Source of the DNA: Lacticaseibacillus zhaodongensis
Lineage (GTDB): Bacteria > Bacillota > Bacilli > Lactobacillales > Lactobacillaceae
DNA: 64,000 nt
Reading direction: 5' to 3'
NCBI RefSeq assembly: GCF_009687905.1
Contig: NZ_BLBG01000002.1
Span: 124,001 to 188,000 of the forward strand
Positions 51,822 through 60,055 of the stretch are shown here, piece by piece (positions within the stretch are counted from its first letter, which is position 1; every line of letters begins with the position of its first letter). Made by a program: the position numbers and the translations under genes. The notes under the pieces are model-generated. The model worked only from the letters and a program-made list of their open reading frames with translations, was not told where the DNA came from and did no database searches.

Positions 51822-52703
51822 ATGATTAGACCAATCAGCCTTGAGGAAGTGCAGAGCCTGTTGCAGCACTACTCTAAACGGGATCGAATGTATTTAGACA
51901 TCAATCAGTACAGCGCGGATCTGCGCGGTTTGTTTGTGCACGACAAGTTAGTTGCGGCGTGGACCAGCTGGCAGGTGCCCCTGCACCCATACTTACTCGC
52001 GTTTGCCGTGGTCAGCGCGAGCTATATCTCTGACTTCACGCTGGTCGGTCCGGAAATTATTGGCGACCTGATGCAGGCGGCGCGTCAGTATCGGGGGTTG
52101 GTGTTTGCAGATTACAACCCGCAAACAGAGTTTATGGACTGGCTCGTGAAGCAGGGCTTTAGTAACGCTCGCTGCCGCGTCAGCACCAGTTTGAACCTGA
52201 AACAGTTACCGCTCGCCGTACCCGGGGCGTTGACCCGGGGCCAGCTGCTTACTGGGACCGAGTTGCAGGCGGATGCTAAGCTGAGCGTTGATTTTGTCCG
52301 ACTGACTTGGCAACAGTTCGCATACACCAGGCGGGACAACCCCGTGATTGCTTTTGACCCCGACACGTGGACCGAATTGGCTCTTAGGGGCTGGGAACAG
52401 GCAGCCCCAGTGGTGATTGTTGATGACGGTGCCGTGCAGGCATACGTTTTGCTGCGGCGGGACCAGCAAGGTGAACTTACACTGAGCTGGGCGTGGGCGA
52501 CAGATGTGCACTACATGCGCGAACTGTTGCCGCATGTTCTGCAATATGCACAGGAGCACACACAAGTGCTGCACGCGCAATTTTCATCGACCGATGTTTA
52601 TGAACGGTTCGTCCACAACTCATACCCGTTTAAGGACGTCCCGGAACTAGCAATTTACGTGCGGATGAATGTTGCGATTGGGGGCGGGCTGAATGCACAT
52701 TAA
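51822..52703 (+). CDS. hypothetical protein, GNAT-like, paralogue of the next gene
   Basis: 293 residues from ATG 51822 (GGGGAGGA upstream). No signal peptide or membrane helix. It looks bipartite: an N-terminal half (LEEVQSLLQHYSKRDRMYL ... VAAWTSWQVPLHPYLLAF ... LMQAARQYRGLVFADYNPQTEFMDWLVKQGFS) and a C-terminal half (VVIVDDGAVQAYVLLRRDQQGELTLSWAW ... LLPHVLQYAQEHTQVLHAQFSS) that both resemble acetyltransferase-type alternation of strands and helices. I recognise no catalytic motif, so GNAT membership is an inference from pattern. The end overlaps the next gene by 11 bp. Confidence 0.7.
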   Translation: MIRPISLEEVQSLLQHYSKRDRMYLDINQYSADLRGLFVHDKLVAAWTSWQVPLHPYLLAFAVVSASYISDFTLVGPEIIGDLMQAARQYRGLVFADYNPQTEFMDWLVKQGFSNARCRVSTSLNLKQLPLAVPGALTRGQLLTGTELQADAKLSVDFVRLTWQQFAYTRRDNPVIAFDPDTWTELALRGWEQAAPVVIVDDGAVQAYVLLRRDQQGELTLSWAWATDVHYMRELLPHVLQYAQEHTQVLHAQFSSTDVYERFVHNSYPFKDVPELAIYVRMNVAIGGGLNAH

Positions 52704-53562
52704 AAAAATCGATTACGCCGATATTCAGGGACTACTGGCCTTTGCTCCAGAAACGATTCGCCGGCGCTTCACACCGCAACGGCCGGTGCGGGCACTGACC
52801 CATGGCGGGCAATTACTGGCGGTGTGGACGATGTGGCGTGAAGACAACCAACCCGGGATCTTGCAATTTGTGGGTTACCTGCGCCCAGGCAAGGATGTGG
52901 CGCTCCGTTATGGCCGCAAAATCATCGATAATTTGTGGGCAAAAGCCAAACCGAACGAATTACTCCTGGTTCGGGGGGCCGGGCAACATTCAGAATTCGT
53001 GGAGTGGTTGATTGAAAATGAACACTTCCGGGAAGTCGGCAGTCGGGCCGAGGCGGAGTTGGTCCTAAGTGACTGCACAATTGCTCCGAATCCGCTCAAC
53101 GCTGGTCGGGTGCTGACCTTTAGTGAGTTGGCTGGGCGGCCGCGGTTGCGTGATGATTTTGCCGCCGCGGTGTTCTGGCGCCAGAATCAGCTCCACCATT
53201 TGCACCCGTCAGTGCTCAGTACCAGTGCGATGTGGGCCCAATTGGAGCCGCTGCAGCTGCACGATGCACCAGTAGCAATCGTTAAGCGCAGTACGATCAC
53301 GGCGGTTGCGGTGCTCGCGCACGCGCCGCAAACTGGGGTCCAACTGCAATTGGTTGGCGGCGAAGAACCCGAGATTACGCAATTGCTGCCATTTGTATTG
53401 GCGTACGCCGCTAAGCACTACAGGGCGATTGATGTCACGATTAGTAATGAGGACCGGATCAGCCAGACACTACAACGACGCTTACCATTGGCCCCAACGC
53501 CAATCGTGTACGATTACGCGGCGATTCGGCCCGAACGCCTCAGCGCAAGTAAAGGTGAATGA
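52693..53562 (+). CDS. hypothetical protein, GNAT-like, paralogue of the preceding gene
   Basis: 289 residues, ATG 52693 inside the end of the preceding gene. It parallels that protein in length and layout: LLAVWTMWREDNQPGILQFVG corresponds to VAAWTSWQVPLHPYLLAFAVV; SEFVEWLIENEHFREVGSR to TEFMDWLVKQGFSNARCR; LLPFVLAYAAKHYRAIDVTISN to LLPHVLQYAQEHTQVLHAQFSS. Identity is low but collinear, so a tandem duplication with divergence is likely. Function unknown; the translational overlap suggests a heteromeric complex or sequential action. Confidence 0.7.
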   Translation: MHIKKIDYADIQGLLAFAPETIRRRFTPQRPVRALTHGGQLLAVWTMWREDNQPGILQFVGYLRPGKDVALRYGRKIIDNLWAKAKPNELLLVRGAGQHSEFVEWLIENEHFREVGSRAEAELVLSDCTIAPNPLNAGRVLTFSELAGRPRLRDDFAAAVFWRQNQLHHLHPSVLSTSAMWAQLEPLQLHDAPVAIVKRSTITAVAVLAHAPQTGVQLQLVGGEEPEITQLLPFVLAYAAKHYRAIDVTISNEDRISQTLQRRLPLAPTPIVYDYAAIRPERLSASKGE

Positions 53563-53566
53563 AGAA

Positions 53567-53662
53567 TTGAATGATGACCGTGCAATTGTGAAATTGCGTG
53601 GCCATTTTTATGTGGACGGGCCGATGTATGATTATTTCGTAAAAATTAGCAAGCAAGGCTAA
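53567..53662 (+). CDS. possible 31-residue peptide
   Basis: Short frame from TTG 53567 (AAAGGTGA nine bases upstream) giving LNDDRAIVKLRGHFYVDGPM and ending KISKQG; a GTG start at 53555 is possible. Codon choice resembles the neighbours. No homologue is recognised, so it may be a real small gene or a leftover of a longer one. Confidence 0.3.
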   Translation: MNDDRAIVKLRGHFYVDGPMYDYFVKISKQG

Positions 53663-53733
53663 TAATTCACGCGCTTTTCGGGTAAGCTGAAACTTAGGAT
53701 TATTCGTAAAAAAGTAGAAATGGTGGCGTAATT

Positions 53734-55674
53734 GTGCAAGTCAAATCTCCCCGAAGCATACTAAAACGGCTGTGGCCCCTGATTATGATTGGGCTGGTCA
53801 GTGTAATGGTCTTATTACCGCAGCTTTTCAACCACAGTATTATTCTGGGGGTTGATTCGCTATTTCATTTTAACCGCTTCTATGAAGCCGCGATGCAAAT
53901 TAAGACCCACCACTTCAGCTACTTTCAGAGTAACTTCGGTTTTCAGCAGTCCGGGCGGATCGTAAACGCCCTCTACGGACCGTATTTGGCATACATATTT
54001 GGTTGGCTATTGCTCCACCTTGGCGGCTGGTTTAAGTTCGAATTGGTGATAGGGGTGCTGCTCGAGTTCATTGCCGGTAGTGGCATGTATCTGCTGGCCC
54101 GGCGGACAAAAGCGGCGCGGGGTTGGGCCTGCAGCGTTGCCTTGATTTATATGCTTTCCGGCTGGGTGCCTAGCTGGCTGACTACCCAGGAATTCATGGC
54201 CTGGGGGGCGGCAATCATGCCCTGGGTGCTCATCGCTGGCGTGCGCATGGTCACCGACCACGCGCGACCGGTACCGGTAATGCCACTGGCAGTCGGCATG
54301 GCTGTTCTGGTGCAGACCCATGTCCTCAGCTCAGTTTTGGTTACCATCGCGCTGGTTCCCTTCGCGATTGCCGGTTTCATCCTTAGTAAAAGGCGCGGCC
54401 GGATGGTGCTAGACCTGCTCCTCGCCGTGCTGCTTTGTGCCGCGCTCACCGCCAACGTTTGGGGCGCATTACTGGAGGTTTACACCAGCAATCACGTTCT
54501 GGCCCCCTACATGCCGCTGAATTCAGGAACCTACACCACGAAGCTATCCTTGGGTAGTTACGGGCGGGGGACACTAGGTGGTAGCTTAGGAATTGTCTGC
54601 AGTTTGCTCTTTACTATGCAGATAATTTATTTTTGCGTGCGTAAACACAAAACGGTGCTGGAAGGCATGCTGACCGGTGTCGGGGGAGCTTTTCTAATCG
54701 CAGCAAGTCCCTTAGTTCCGTGGAACCACATCGTTGCCAAGTGGCCTGTGCTGGGGTCTTACCTGCAGTTTCCATCTCGACTGGCCAGCGTGGCGGCGAT
54801 TTTGCTGCTGGGGGCCGTCAGCATGTCGTTGACCGAACTCAGCCGCCGTGTGCAGCAGGGCCAGTCCGGCACCACTAATGTTGGGTGGCCGGAGCGGCTC
54901 CTCCGCGTCTTGATTGGGCTTGGAATCGTCTTTTTGGCCTACCAGACCCTCACCAATGTCGAGAGCAGCGCTGAAAGCTGGAACAAGCCCAAAGTCATGC
55001 AATCCCAATCCAGTGTGACGCTGAACGCCGTGACGATGGATGATGTACGGACAGCCTTCATGAGTAAGGATTTGGGTAGCGGCTTGCAGATGGCCGCCAA
55101 GGGGACGCCGGACTACTTGCCGGTCCCTACTGCTTCCGTTCGTTGGTTCAAGGATAATAATCAGTATGAGCTCTATCACAAGCAGAGCGTGCTGATCACG
55201 ACCCCAGAAACGGCTCCGACCGGGCAGATCGGCAACAAAATTGACGCTAAAGCCTACAAGTTACAGGGCCAAGTGATCAATGCGGATAGTCCCTACGCAA
55301 TTTATTATGAGCAATTAATTGCACCGAATGGTTACTTCGTTAAGACGCCGCTGCAAAATGGGGGCCTGCAGCTGGAGTGGCTGGCTAAGAAGCGGGACAT
55401 TGTGCAGCTCCCGATTGTTAAGTACAACCACAGCCTGGTTACGATTAATGGGCACCGACTGCGCAAGGCAGATTACGAGCGCAGCGATATCGGGGCCATC
55501 ACGACCTGGCAGCGCAAAGGCCGGAACATCGTGCAAATTCGTTACCAGCCGGCGCAGCGGACCCAGTTCTTGCTAAAGATGACACCTTACATTTGGGCGG
55601 CGACGATCTTACTGGCGGCAGGACTGTTCTGCTGGCGGAAGCGCACGGCCTGGCAATACGCTAAGCAGAACTAA
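53734..55674 (+). CDS. large polytopic membrane protein, possible GT-C-type glycosyltransferase
   Basis: 646 residues with about 11 hydrophobic segments, in the N-terminal 400 residues plus one near the C-terminus (IWAATILLAAGLFCW). After the first helix there is LGVDSLFHFNRFYEAAMQIK, similar in place to the acidic loop of GT-C enzymes (Asp followed by His), and FGFQQSGRIVNALYGPYLAY. The segment 430-600 is extracellular and beta-rich. The pattern resembles YfhO-like or PTPS-related membrane proteins of lactobacilli. GTG 53734 has a weak GGTGG site. Single gene closed by a terminator; may add sugars to wall polymers, which is inference. Confidence 0.65.
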   Translation: MQVKSPRSILKRLWPLIMIGLVSVMVLLPQLFNHSIILGVDSLFHFNRFYEAAMQIKTHHFSYFQSNFGFQQSGRIVNALYGPYLAYIFGWLLLHLGGWFKFELVIGVLLEFIAGSGMYLLARRTKAARGWACSVALIYMLSGWVPSWLTTQEFMAWGAAIMPWVLIAGVRMVTDHARPVPVMPLAVGMAVLVQTHVLSSVLVTIALVPFAIAGFILSKRRGRMVLDLLLAVLLCAALTANVWGALLEVYTSNHVLAPYMPLNSGTYTTKLSLGSYGRGTLGGSLGIVCSLLFTMQIIYFCVRKHKTVLEGMLTGVGGAFLIAASPLVPWNHIVAKWPVLGSYLQFPSRLASVAAILLLGAVSMSLTELSRRVQQGQSGTTNVGWPERLLRVLIGLGIVFLAYQTLTNVESSAESWNKPKVMQSQSSVTLNAVTMDDVRTAFMSKDLGSGLQMAAKGTPDYLPVPTASVRWFKDNNQYELYHKQSVLITTPETAPTGQIGNKIDAKAYKLQGQVINADSPYAIYYEQLIAPNGYFVKTPLQNGGLQLEWLAKKRDIVQLPIVKYNHSLVTINGHRLRKADYERSDIGAITTWQRKGRNIVQIRYQPAQRTQFLLKMTPYIWAATILLAAGLFCWRKRTAWQYAKQN

Positions 55675-55679
55675 AAACA

Positions 55680-55720
55680 GCAGCGGCTCCGGATTTTGCC
55701 GGAACTGCTGCTGTTTGTTT
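55680..55720. terminator. hairpin between the membrane protein gene and glpF
   Basis: AGCAGCGGCTCCGG pairs with CCGGAACTGCTGCT, then TGTTTGTTTTT. Serves the convergent genes. Confidence 0.8.
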
Positions 55721-55748
55721 TTAAGGGCGAATGTTAATTTTACTGATC

Positions 55749-56480
55749 CTAAAGGAAGAAGAACTTGTAGGTCGCAATGCCACAGATGCCGGCGCAAATT
55801 GGGGCGAGAACCGGAACCCAAGAGTAACCCCAGTCGGAGGAACCCTTGTGTTTGAGTGGCAGGAAGGCGTGGACGAGACGGGGACCGAGATCACGCGCAG
55901 GGTTCAGAGCGGGGCCAGTGGGGCCACCCAGACTGGCAACCAGCACGGCGACCAGGAAGCCGACCCCGAAGTTGGCGGTTCCGGCGTTGTGTGCGAAGAA
56001 GGGTGCATGGGTGATCCCGAATGCCCCGAGGGTCAGAATGTAAGTGCCCAGGAATTCGTTCACGAAACCGTTAAACTTGCTCTTGGTAGCGTTAATGGTG
56101 GCAAAAGTACCGAGCACGTGCTGCGTGTTGGTGGTCATGTCGTAGTGAGGCTTGTAGGCCGCAACAACGAGCAGTTGGCCGACAATGGCGCCGGCGAATT
56201 GAACCAGAATGTATGGCAGTACTTCACTCCATGGAAACAGGCCGGAAACGGCAAGGCCGATGGTGAAGGCGGGGTTGATGTGGTTCCCGGAAATGGAGCC
56301 GAACATGAGGGCGGGGATGAGCACCCCACAACCGTAACCGACTGCAATGAGCATCCAGTCAGAACCGTTACCCTTAGTCCCTTTCAAATCTACGTTGGCT
56401 ACGGAGCCGTTACCGAGAATGACCATAATCGCCGTTCCGATGAATTCAGCTGCGAGTCTAACTCCCAGTGAGTAGTCCAA
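55749..56480 (-). CDS. glpF: glycerol uptake facilitator, aquaporin family
   Basis: 243-residue MIP channel with six membrane helices. I chose TTG 56480 (LDYSLGVRLAAEFIG), nine bases after AGGAGG; the upstream ATG at 56516 lies before that site. Both NPA boxes are present: GNHINPAFTIG and GPALNPARDLGPR. The Asp after the second NPAR is typical of the glycerol-conducting (GlpF) branch. LAEFIGT at the N-terminus is normal. No glycerol kinase is nearby; lactobacillar members also conduct water, lactic acid or dihydroxyacetone. Confidence 0.9.
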   Translation of the reverse strand: MDYSLGVRLAAEFIGTAIMVILGNGSVANVDLKGTKGNGSDWMLIAVGYGCGVLIPALMFGSISGNHINPAFTIGLAVSGLFPWSEVLPYILVQFAGAIVGQLLVVAAYKPHYDMTTNTQHVLGTFATINATKSKFNGFVNEFLGTYILTLGAFGITHAPFFAHNAGTANFGVGFLVAVLVASLGGPTGPALNPARDLGPRLVHAFLPLKHKGSSDWGYSWVPVLAPICAGICGIATYKFFFL

Positions 56481-56676
56481 AGTTAATATCCTCCTAAGTG
56501 AATATATATATGTCAATTAATCAAAACATGGTTAAGCTTATCAAAAAAGAAGTTCCATGTCAGGACAAATTTGAAGAATGCTTGAATGTTAGCGCTGCCT
56601 ACTGCATTTTGCTGCTAATTCGCGTAAACTAGACGGATAGACATAATGTTTTCCCAGGCAAAGGAAGGTTGATTCA

Positions 56677-57156
56677 ATGATAGACACAGCGATAAGTTCC
56701 ATGCTTTTGGAAAATAAGGAGCACTTCCTGATTCCTGCTTCAAAGGTTGCCAGTGTTCAGGAGGACAATTCGTTGACGCATGCGTTCCTGGTTCTGACCA
56801 AGGTGCGGTACTCAAAAATTCCGGTGTTGGGCGAAGACGATCAGTTTAAAGGCTTGTTGTCGATGCCGATGATCACCGAGACAATGCTCGGCATGGACAA
56901 GCTCAACGTTGATAAGCTGGACGACCTTTGTGTTGCCGACGTCATGCAACAAGACGTGGTCACGGTGCAAAATCCGTATGACGTTGAGGAAGTCATGCAC
57001 CTCCTGGTTGACGATCCATTCCTGCCCGTAGTTGATGATCGGGGTGAATTCACCGGCATCGTCACGCGTAAGGAGTGGATGAAGAGTCTGAACTTCTTGG
57101 TCCACAACTTAGATAAAGAATACGAGCTGGTAGCTAAGCACGCGTTGAATCACTAA
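56677..57156 (+). CDS. cbpB: CBS-domain protein, c-di-AMP-binding CbpB (YkuL)
   Basis: 159 residues, a CBS pair (about 10-70: LIPASKVASVQEDNSLTHAFLVLTKVRYSKIPVLG; about 85-140: VADVMQQDVVTVQNPYDVEEVMHLLVDDPFLPVVDDRGEFTGIVTR). Listeria CbpB and Bacillus DarB (YkuL) bind c-di-AMP and control Rel or pyruvate carboxylase; the same role is inferred here. GGAAGG precedes the ATG. Convergent with mscS across a shared terminator. Confidence 0.87.
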   Translation: MIDTAISSMLLENKEHFLIPASKVASVQEDNSLTHAFLVLTKVRYSKIPVLGEDDQFKGLLSMPMITETMLGMDKLNVDKLDDLCVADVMQQDVVTVQNPYDVEEVMHLLVDDPFLPVVDDRGEFTGIVTRKEWMKSLNFLVHNLDKEYELVAKHALNH

Positions 57157-57162
57157 TATCAA

Positions 57163-57202
57163 AATGGCCTCCGAGCGTAAAAAGCTCGGGGGCCATAATT
57201 AT
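57163..57202. terminator. bidirectional terminator cbpB / mscS
   Basis: ATGGCCTCCGAGC pairs with GCTCGGGGGCCAT across GTAAAAA, followed by AATTATT. Confidence 0.75.
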
Positions 57203-57212
57203 TGTCGGATTA

Positions 57213-58082
57213 TTATTGCGGGTTGCGCATGTCCGTCCGCAGATCGATGCCGGCCTTGCTTAGTGCGTCAACGTAGGCGGTCAGATAAAGCCGCTGCATG
57301 CCCAGCTGGGCGCCGGGAGCGGTGGTTAACAGCACCTGGTAACTGAGTCCGAGCTTGGCGGTACTGAGGCCGAGCAGTTGCGGCGGAGCGGTCAGGGAGT
57401 TTGCTTGATCAGCCAGGTGGGCGTTGACGTCCTTAACGATCGTCTCGACTTGCGGGGTGTCACCAGCGTTTGCCAGTGGAATGTCCACGGTAATTTTCAT
57501 CGCGTTGCGCGAGAGGTTGCGGACAATCGTGATGTTGCGGTTGGGGATGTAATTCAGCGTGCCATCGCTACTTTCAATCTGGGTGGTGCGCAGACCCACA
57601 GCGGTCACGGTGCCGGTTATTTCGCCGATTGTGACGGAATCACCAACATCCAGTTGACCCTCCATGATGATGAAGAAGCCGTTGACGAGGTCACTGACGA
57701 AGCCCTGCGCCCCAAAGCCGACTGCTAAACCGACGATTCCGGCCCCGGCAATCAGGGTTCCCACAGGCACACCAACAATCGTGAGGGCGCTGTAAACGTA
57801 GAAGAACACGAGCACGTAACTCAGCGTGTTTTGACTGAGTGCGGCCATGGTGTCAACGCGGCCGTTTGCACCAACGCGGACTTTATAGTGGCGGAAGGAG
57901 CGGCGCACAAGGTAACGGCCGCCGCGGAGTAAAATGATGAAGACAACAGTAACAATCAGCAGCTGCATTGCGGCACTGAAAATTTTATCCCCAAGCGTCT
58001 GCCAATTGATGCGTTGAAAAAAGCGTAACCAGTGTTTAGATGTCGCTACCTGGGCGTAGATGCCACTAAGCGAATTTTGCAT
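57213..58082 (-). CDS. small-conductance mechanosensitive channel, MscS family
   Basis: 289 residues. Hydrophobic helices about 30-55, 85-105 and the pore-lining TM3 (IVGVPVGTLIAGAGIVGLAVGFGAQGFVSDLVNGFFIIME, with the Gly/Ala packing pattern), then the beta domain (GQLDVGDSVTIGEITGTVTAVGLRTTQIESSDG and YIPNRNITIVRNLS). Relieves osmotic downshock. GGGAGG precedes the ATG. Related to Bacillus YkuT, which in Bacillus also lies near ykuL (cbpB). Confidence 0.92.
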   Translation of the reverse strand: MQNSLSGIYAQVATSKHWLRFFQRINWQTLGDKIFSAAMQLLIVTVVFIILLRGGRYLVRRSFRHYKVRVGANGRVDTMAALSQNTLSYVLVFFYVYSALTIVGVPVGTLIAGAGIVGLAVGFGAQGFVSDLVNGFFIIMEGQLDVGDSVTIGEITGTVTAVGLRTTQIESSDGTLNYIPNRNITIVRNLSRNAMKITVDIPLANAGDTPQVETIVKDVNAHLADQANSLTAPPQLLGLSTAKLGLSYQVLLTTAPGAQLGMQRLYLTAYVDALSKAGIDLRTDMRNPQ

Positions 58083-58248
58083 ATCTGAGTCCTCCCGTAA
58101 CTGTCCTATATAGTGTAGCAGATGCTACTCTGCGGTAAAACCATCCACCTGTTGCATTTTGCGACAAAAGCGGCGATAAAAATTGAATGCGTCTTCTTTT
58201 GATGATATTCTTGTGGTAAGTTCACGAATCTAGAAAGGATGGTGTGGC

Positions 58249-58677
58249 ATGACACTTGGACAGGTCGCAGGAATAATTGCAGCAATCGCATTCCTCATCA
58301 TTGCCCTAGCAGTAATGGTAGTTTGCTGGCAGATTAGCCGGACAATCAAGGAAGTAAAACCAACAGTGAGTGAGGCCCGCCGGACGCTTGGCGTTGTTAA
58401 CGACGAACTCGGTACCCTGACGCACGAGGTGGAGTCGCTGCTCGTCAAGACCAACGACTTGCTGGAAGACGTTAATGGGAAAGTCGCAACAATTGACCCC
58501 GTATTCAAGGCGATGGGAGATCTGGGCGAGAGCGTCTCTGATCTTAACGTGGCTGCGCGGGACCTTAGCGAACGGGTTGGCAACACTGCCACATCAGCGA
58601 AGAGTTCAGTGGCAATTAAGGCCGGTAAAACGGCCTTCTCAATTCTAAGGAATCAGCTTGGGAAGAAAAGCAAATAG
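58249..58677 (+). CDS. DUF948 (YtxG-like) membrane protein
   Basis: 142 residues. One N-terminal membrane helix (about 4-28) and a long helical domain (TIKEVKPTVSEARRTLGVVNDELGTLTHEVESLLVKTNDLLEDVNGK) typical of DUF948, a general-stress-type family. AAAGGA precedes the ATG. The YtxH-like gene follows 11 bp downstream, the standard pairing. Confidence 0.88.
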   Translation: MTLGQVAGIIAAIAFLIIALAVMVVCWQISRTIKEVKPTVSEARRTLGVVNDELGTLTHEVESLLVKTNDLLEDVNGKVATIDPVFKAMGDLGESVSDLNVAARDLSERVGNTATSAKSSVAIKAGKTAFSILRNQLGKKSK

Positions 58678-58688
58678 GAGGATTCATC

Positions 58689-59186
58689 ATGACAAAGAGT
58701 AATCACTTCGTACTGGGATTTGTTCTGGGAACCGCATCCGCATTGGTAACGACCTACCTGCTTGCACCAAAGAGCACAGATGAGCTCAAACGGCGCCTGA
58801 AGGACAGTGGCAGCCAGTTGGGTGACCGGGCCACAGACTACTACGAATACGCTAAGGATGCCACCAGCGACCTGCGCAGCAGTGCTGAGGAACTCGTTAC
58901 GGGTTTGAAGACGAAGCTGCACAAGGACGAGGACATCGATCTTGATACTTATGACGAAGAAACCGCTGAGTTGCGGGGCGCCGTAACTGATTCAAGTGAC
59001 GATGCCGAGGATGACGACGCTGACTTTGATGACATCGTTGTGGACGGCAAGAGTGCTTTTGCGCAGGCTAAGGACGAGGCGACCCCAACGGCCGAGGATG
59101 CGGAGCCAGCACCAGCTGCTGAACCGGCACCAGCTGCCGAGGATGAACCTAGCGCTGACGCTGCGGCTGCAGAAGACGCTAAGTAA
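58689..59186 (+). CDS. YtxH-like general stress protein
   Basis: 165 residues. N-terminal membrane-associated segment FVLGFVLGTASALVTTYLLAPKST, with the family glycine pattern and LLAPKS; then a helical region (KRRLKDSGSQLGDRATDYYE). The C-terminal half is acidic and low complexity (DSSDDAEDDDADFDD, repeated PAPAAE). AGGAGG precedes the ATG. Operon with DUF948. Confidence 0.85.
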   Translation: MTKSNHFVLGFVLGTASALVTTYLLAPKSTDELKRRLKDSGSQLGDRATDYYEYAKDATSDLRSSAEELVTGLKTKLHKDEDIDLDTYDEETAELRGAVTDSSDDAEDDDADFDDIVVDGKSAFAQAKDEATPTAEDAEPAPAAEPAPAAEDEPSADAAAAEDAK

Positions 59187-59207
59187 TCTAGTAATCAAAG
59201 TAAATTG

Positions 59208-59258
59208 AGGGCGGCTGTTTGGCATGTACGTTCATGCCGGACAGCCGTTTTATTTTGC
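59208..59258 (+). terminator. terminator after the YtxH-like gene
   Basis: CGGCTGTTTGGCATG pairs with CATGCCGGACAGCCG, followed by TTTTATTTT. Confidence 0.85.
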
Positions 59259-59334
59259 ACTAGCTGGCAAAAATGCGGTATCCTTATGGCACGTGTTGCT
59301 CAGTACTAATTAATTGATAATGGAGATTCATAAA

Positions 59335-59982
59335 ATGGCAAAAACATTGTTCTTCGATTTTGACGGGACCATCGCTGATTCCGAAGAGGGAATTACTAAC
59401 GGCATCAAGTACATGATCAAGGAAATGGGGCTACACCCCCTTCAGCCGGCGCAGTATCGCGATTGGGTGGGGCCAAGCCTCTCTTACAGTATGCATAAAT
59501 ACTTCCCCGGGATGGACGTGACGCGCGGAATCAAGTCTTACCAAGACTACTACAATCAGCAGGGTATTTTTGAGCTGAAACTGTACCCTGGAGTGACCCG
59601 TGATTTACAACAACTGAAGCGGGATGGCTATAAGCTCGCTGTCGCTTCTTCTAAGCCGGAGCATATGATTCAGCGGATCGTTAAGCACCTTGATCTGACC
59701 GACCTGTTCGCCGGTGAGTTCGGGGCGTCACCAGATGAACGGACCCGCGTGACGAAGACGGACGTGCTGGCGTACGCGCTCCAGGAGACTGGTGCAAATA
59801 AGGCCGAGAGCGTGATGATCGGTGACCGCTTTACGGACATGGAGGGGGGCCGCAACAACGCAGTCAAAACCCTCGGGGTGACGTACGGTTTTGGCGACCG
59901 GGCAGAATTGCAGAAAGCCGGTGCCAGCCTGATTGTCGACACACCAGACGAGGTGCGGAGTGCAGTCGGCGCCTTGATCTAA
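59335..59982 (+). CDS. HAD-family hydrolase (phosphoglycolate phosphatase-like)
   Basis: 215 residues from ATG 59335 (TGGAGA upstream); the in-frame ATG at 59320 and the 59314 codon are less likely. HAD motif I FFDFDGTIADSEEG, motif II AVASSKP, Lys in motif III (ERTRVTKTDVLAYAL), motif IV MIGDRFTDMEGGRNN. The cap region (about 20-80) is the small helical type of PGPase/PpaX-like enzymes. Likely a sugar- or nucleotide-phosphate phosphatase; substrate open. Convergent with pepQ. Confidence 0.9.
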   Translation: MAKTLFFDFDGTIADSEEGITNGIKYMIKEMGLHPLQPAQYRDWVGPSLSYSMHKYFPGMDVTRGIKSYQDYYNQQGIFELKLYPGVTRDLQQLKRDGYKLAVASSKPEHMIQRIVKHLDLTDLFAGEFGASPDERTRVTKTDVLAYALQETGANKAESVMIGDRFTDMEGGRNNAVKTLGVTYGFGDRAELQKAGASLIVDTPDEVRSAVGALI

Positions 59983-60003
59983 ACCATTGAAACCTGTAAC
60001 GCA

Positions 60004-60036
60004 AAAAAGGCTCCGAACGTGATGTTCGGGGCCGTT
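60004..60036. terminator. bidirectional terminator HAD gene / pepQ
   Basis: AAGGCTCCGAAC pairs with GTTCGGGGCCGTTT across GTGAT, A-run on the left, T-rich on the right. Confidence 0.7.
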
Positions 60037-60055
60037 TGCTTTGTTTAACGTGAGT

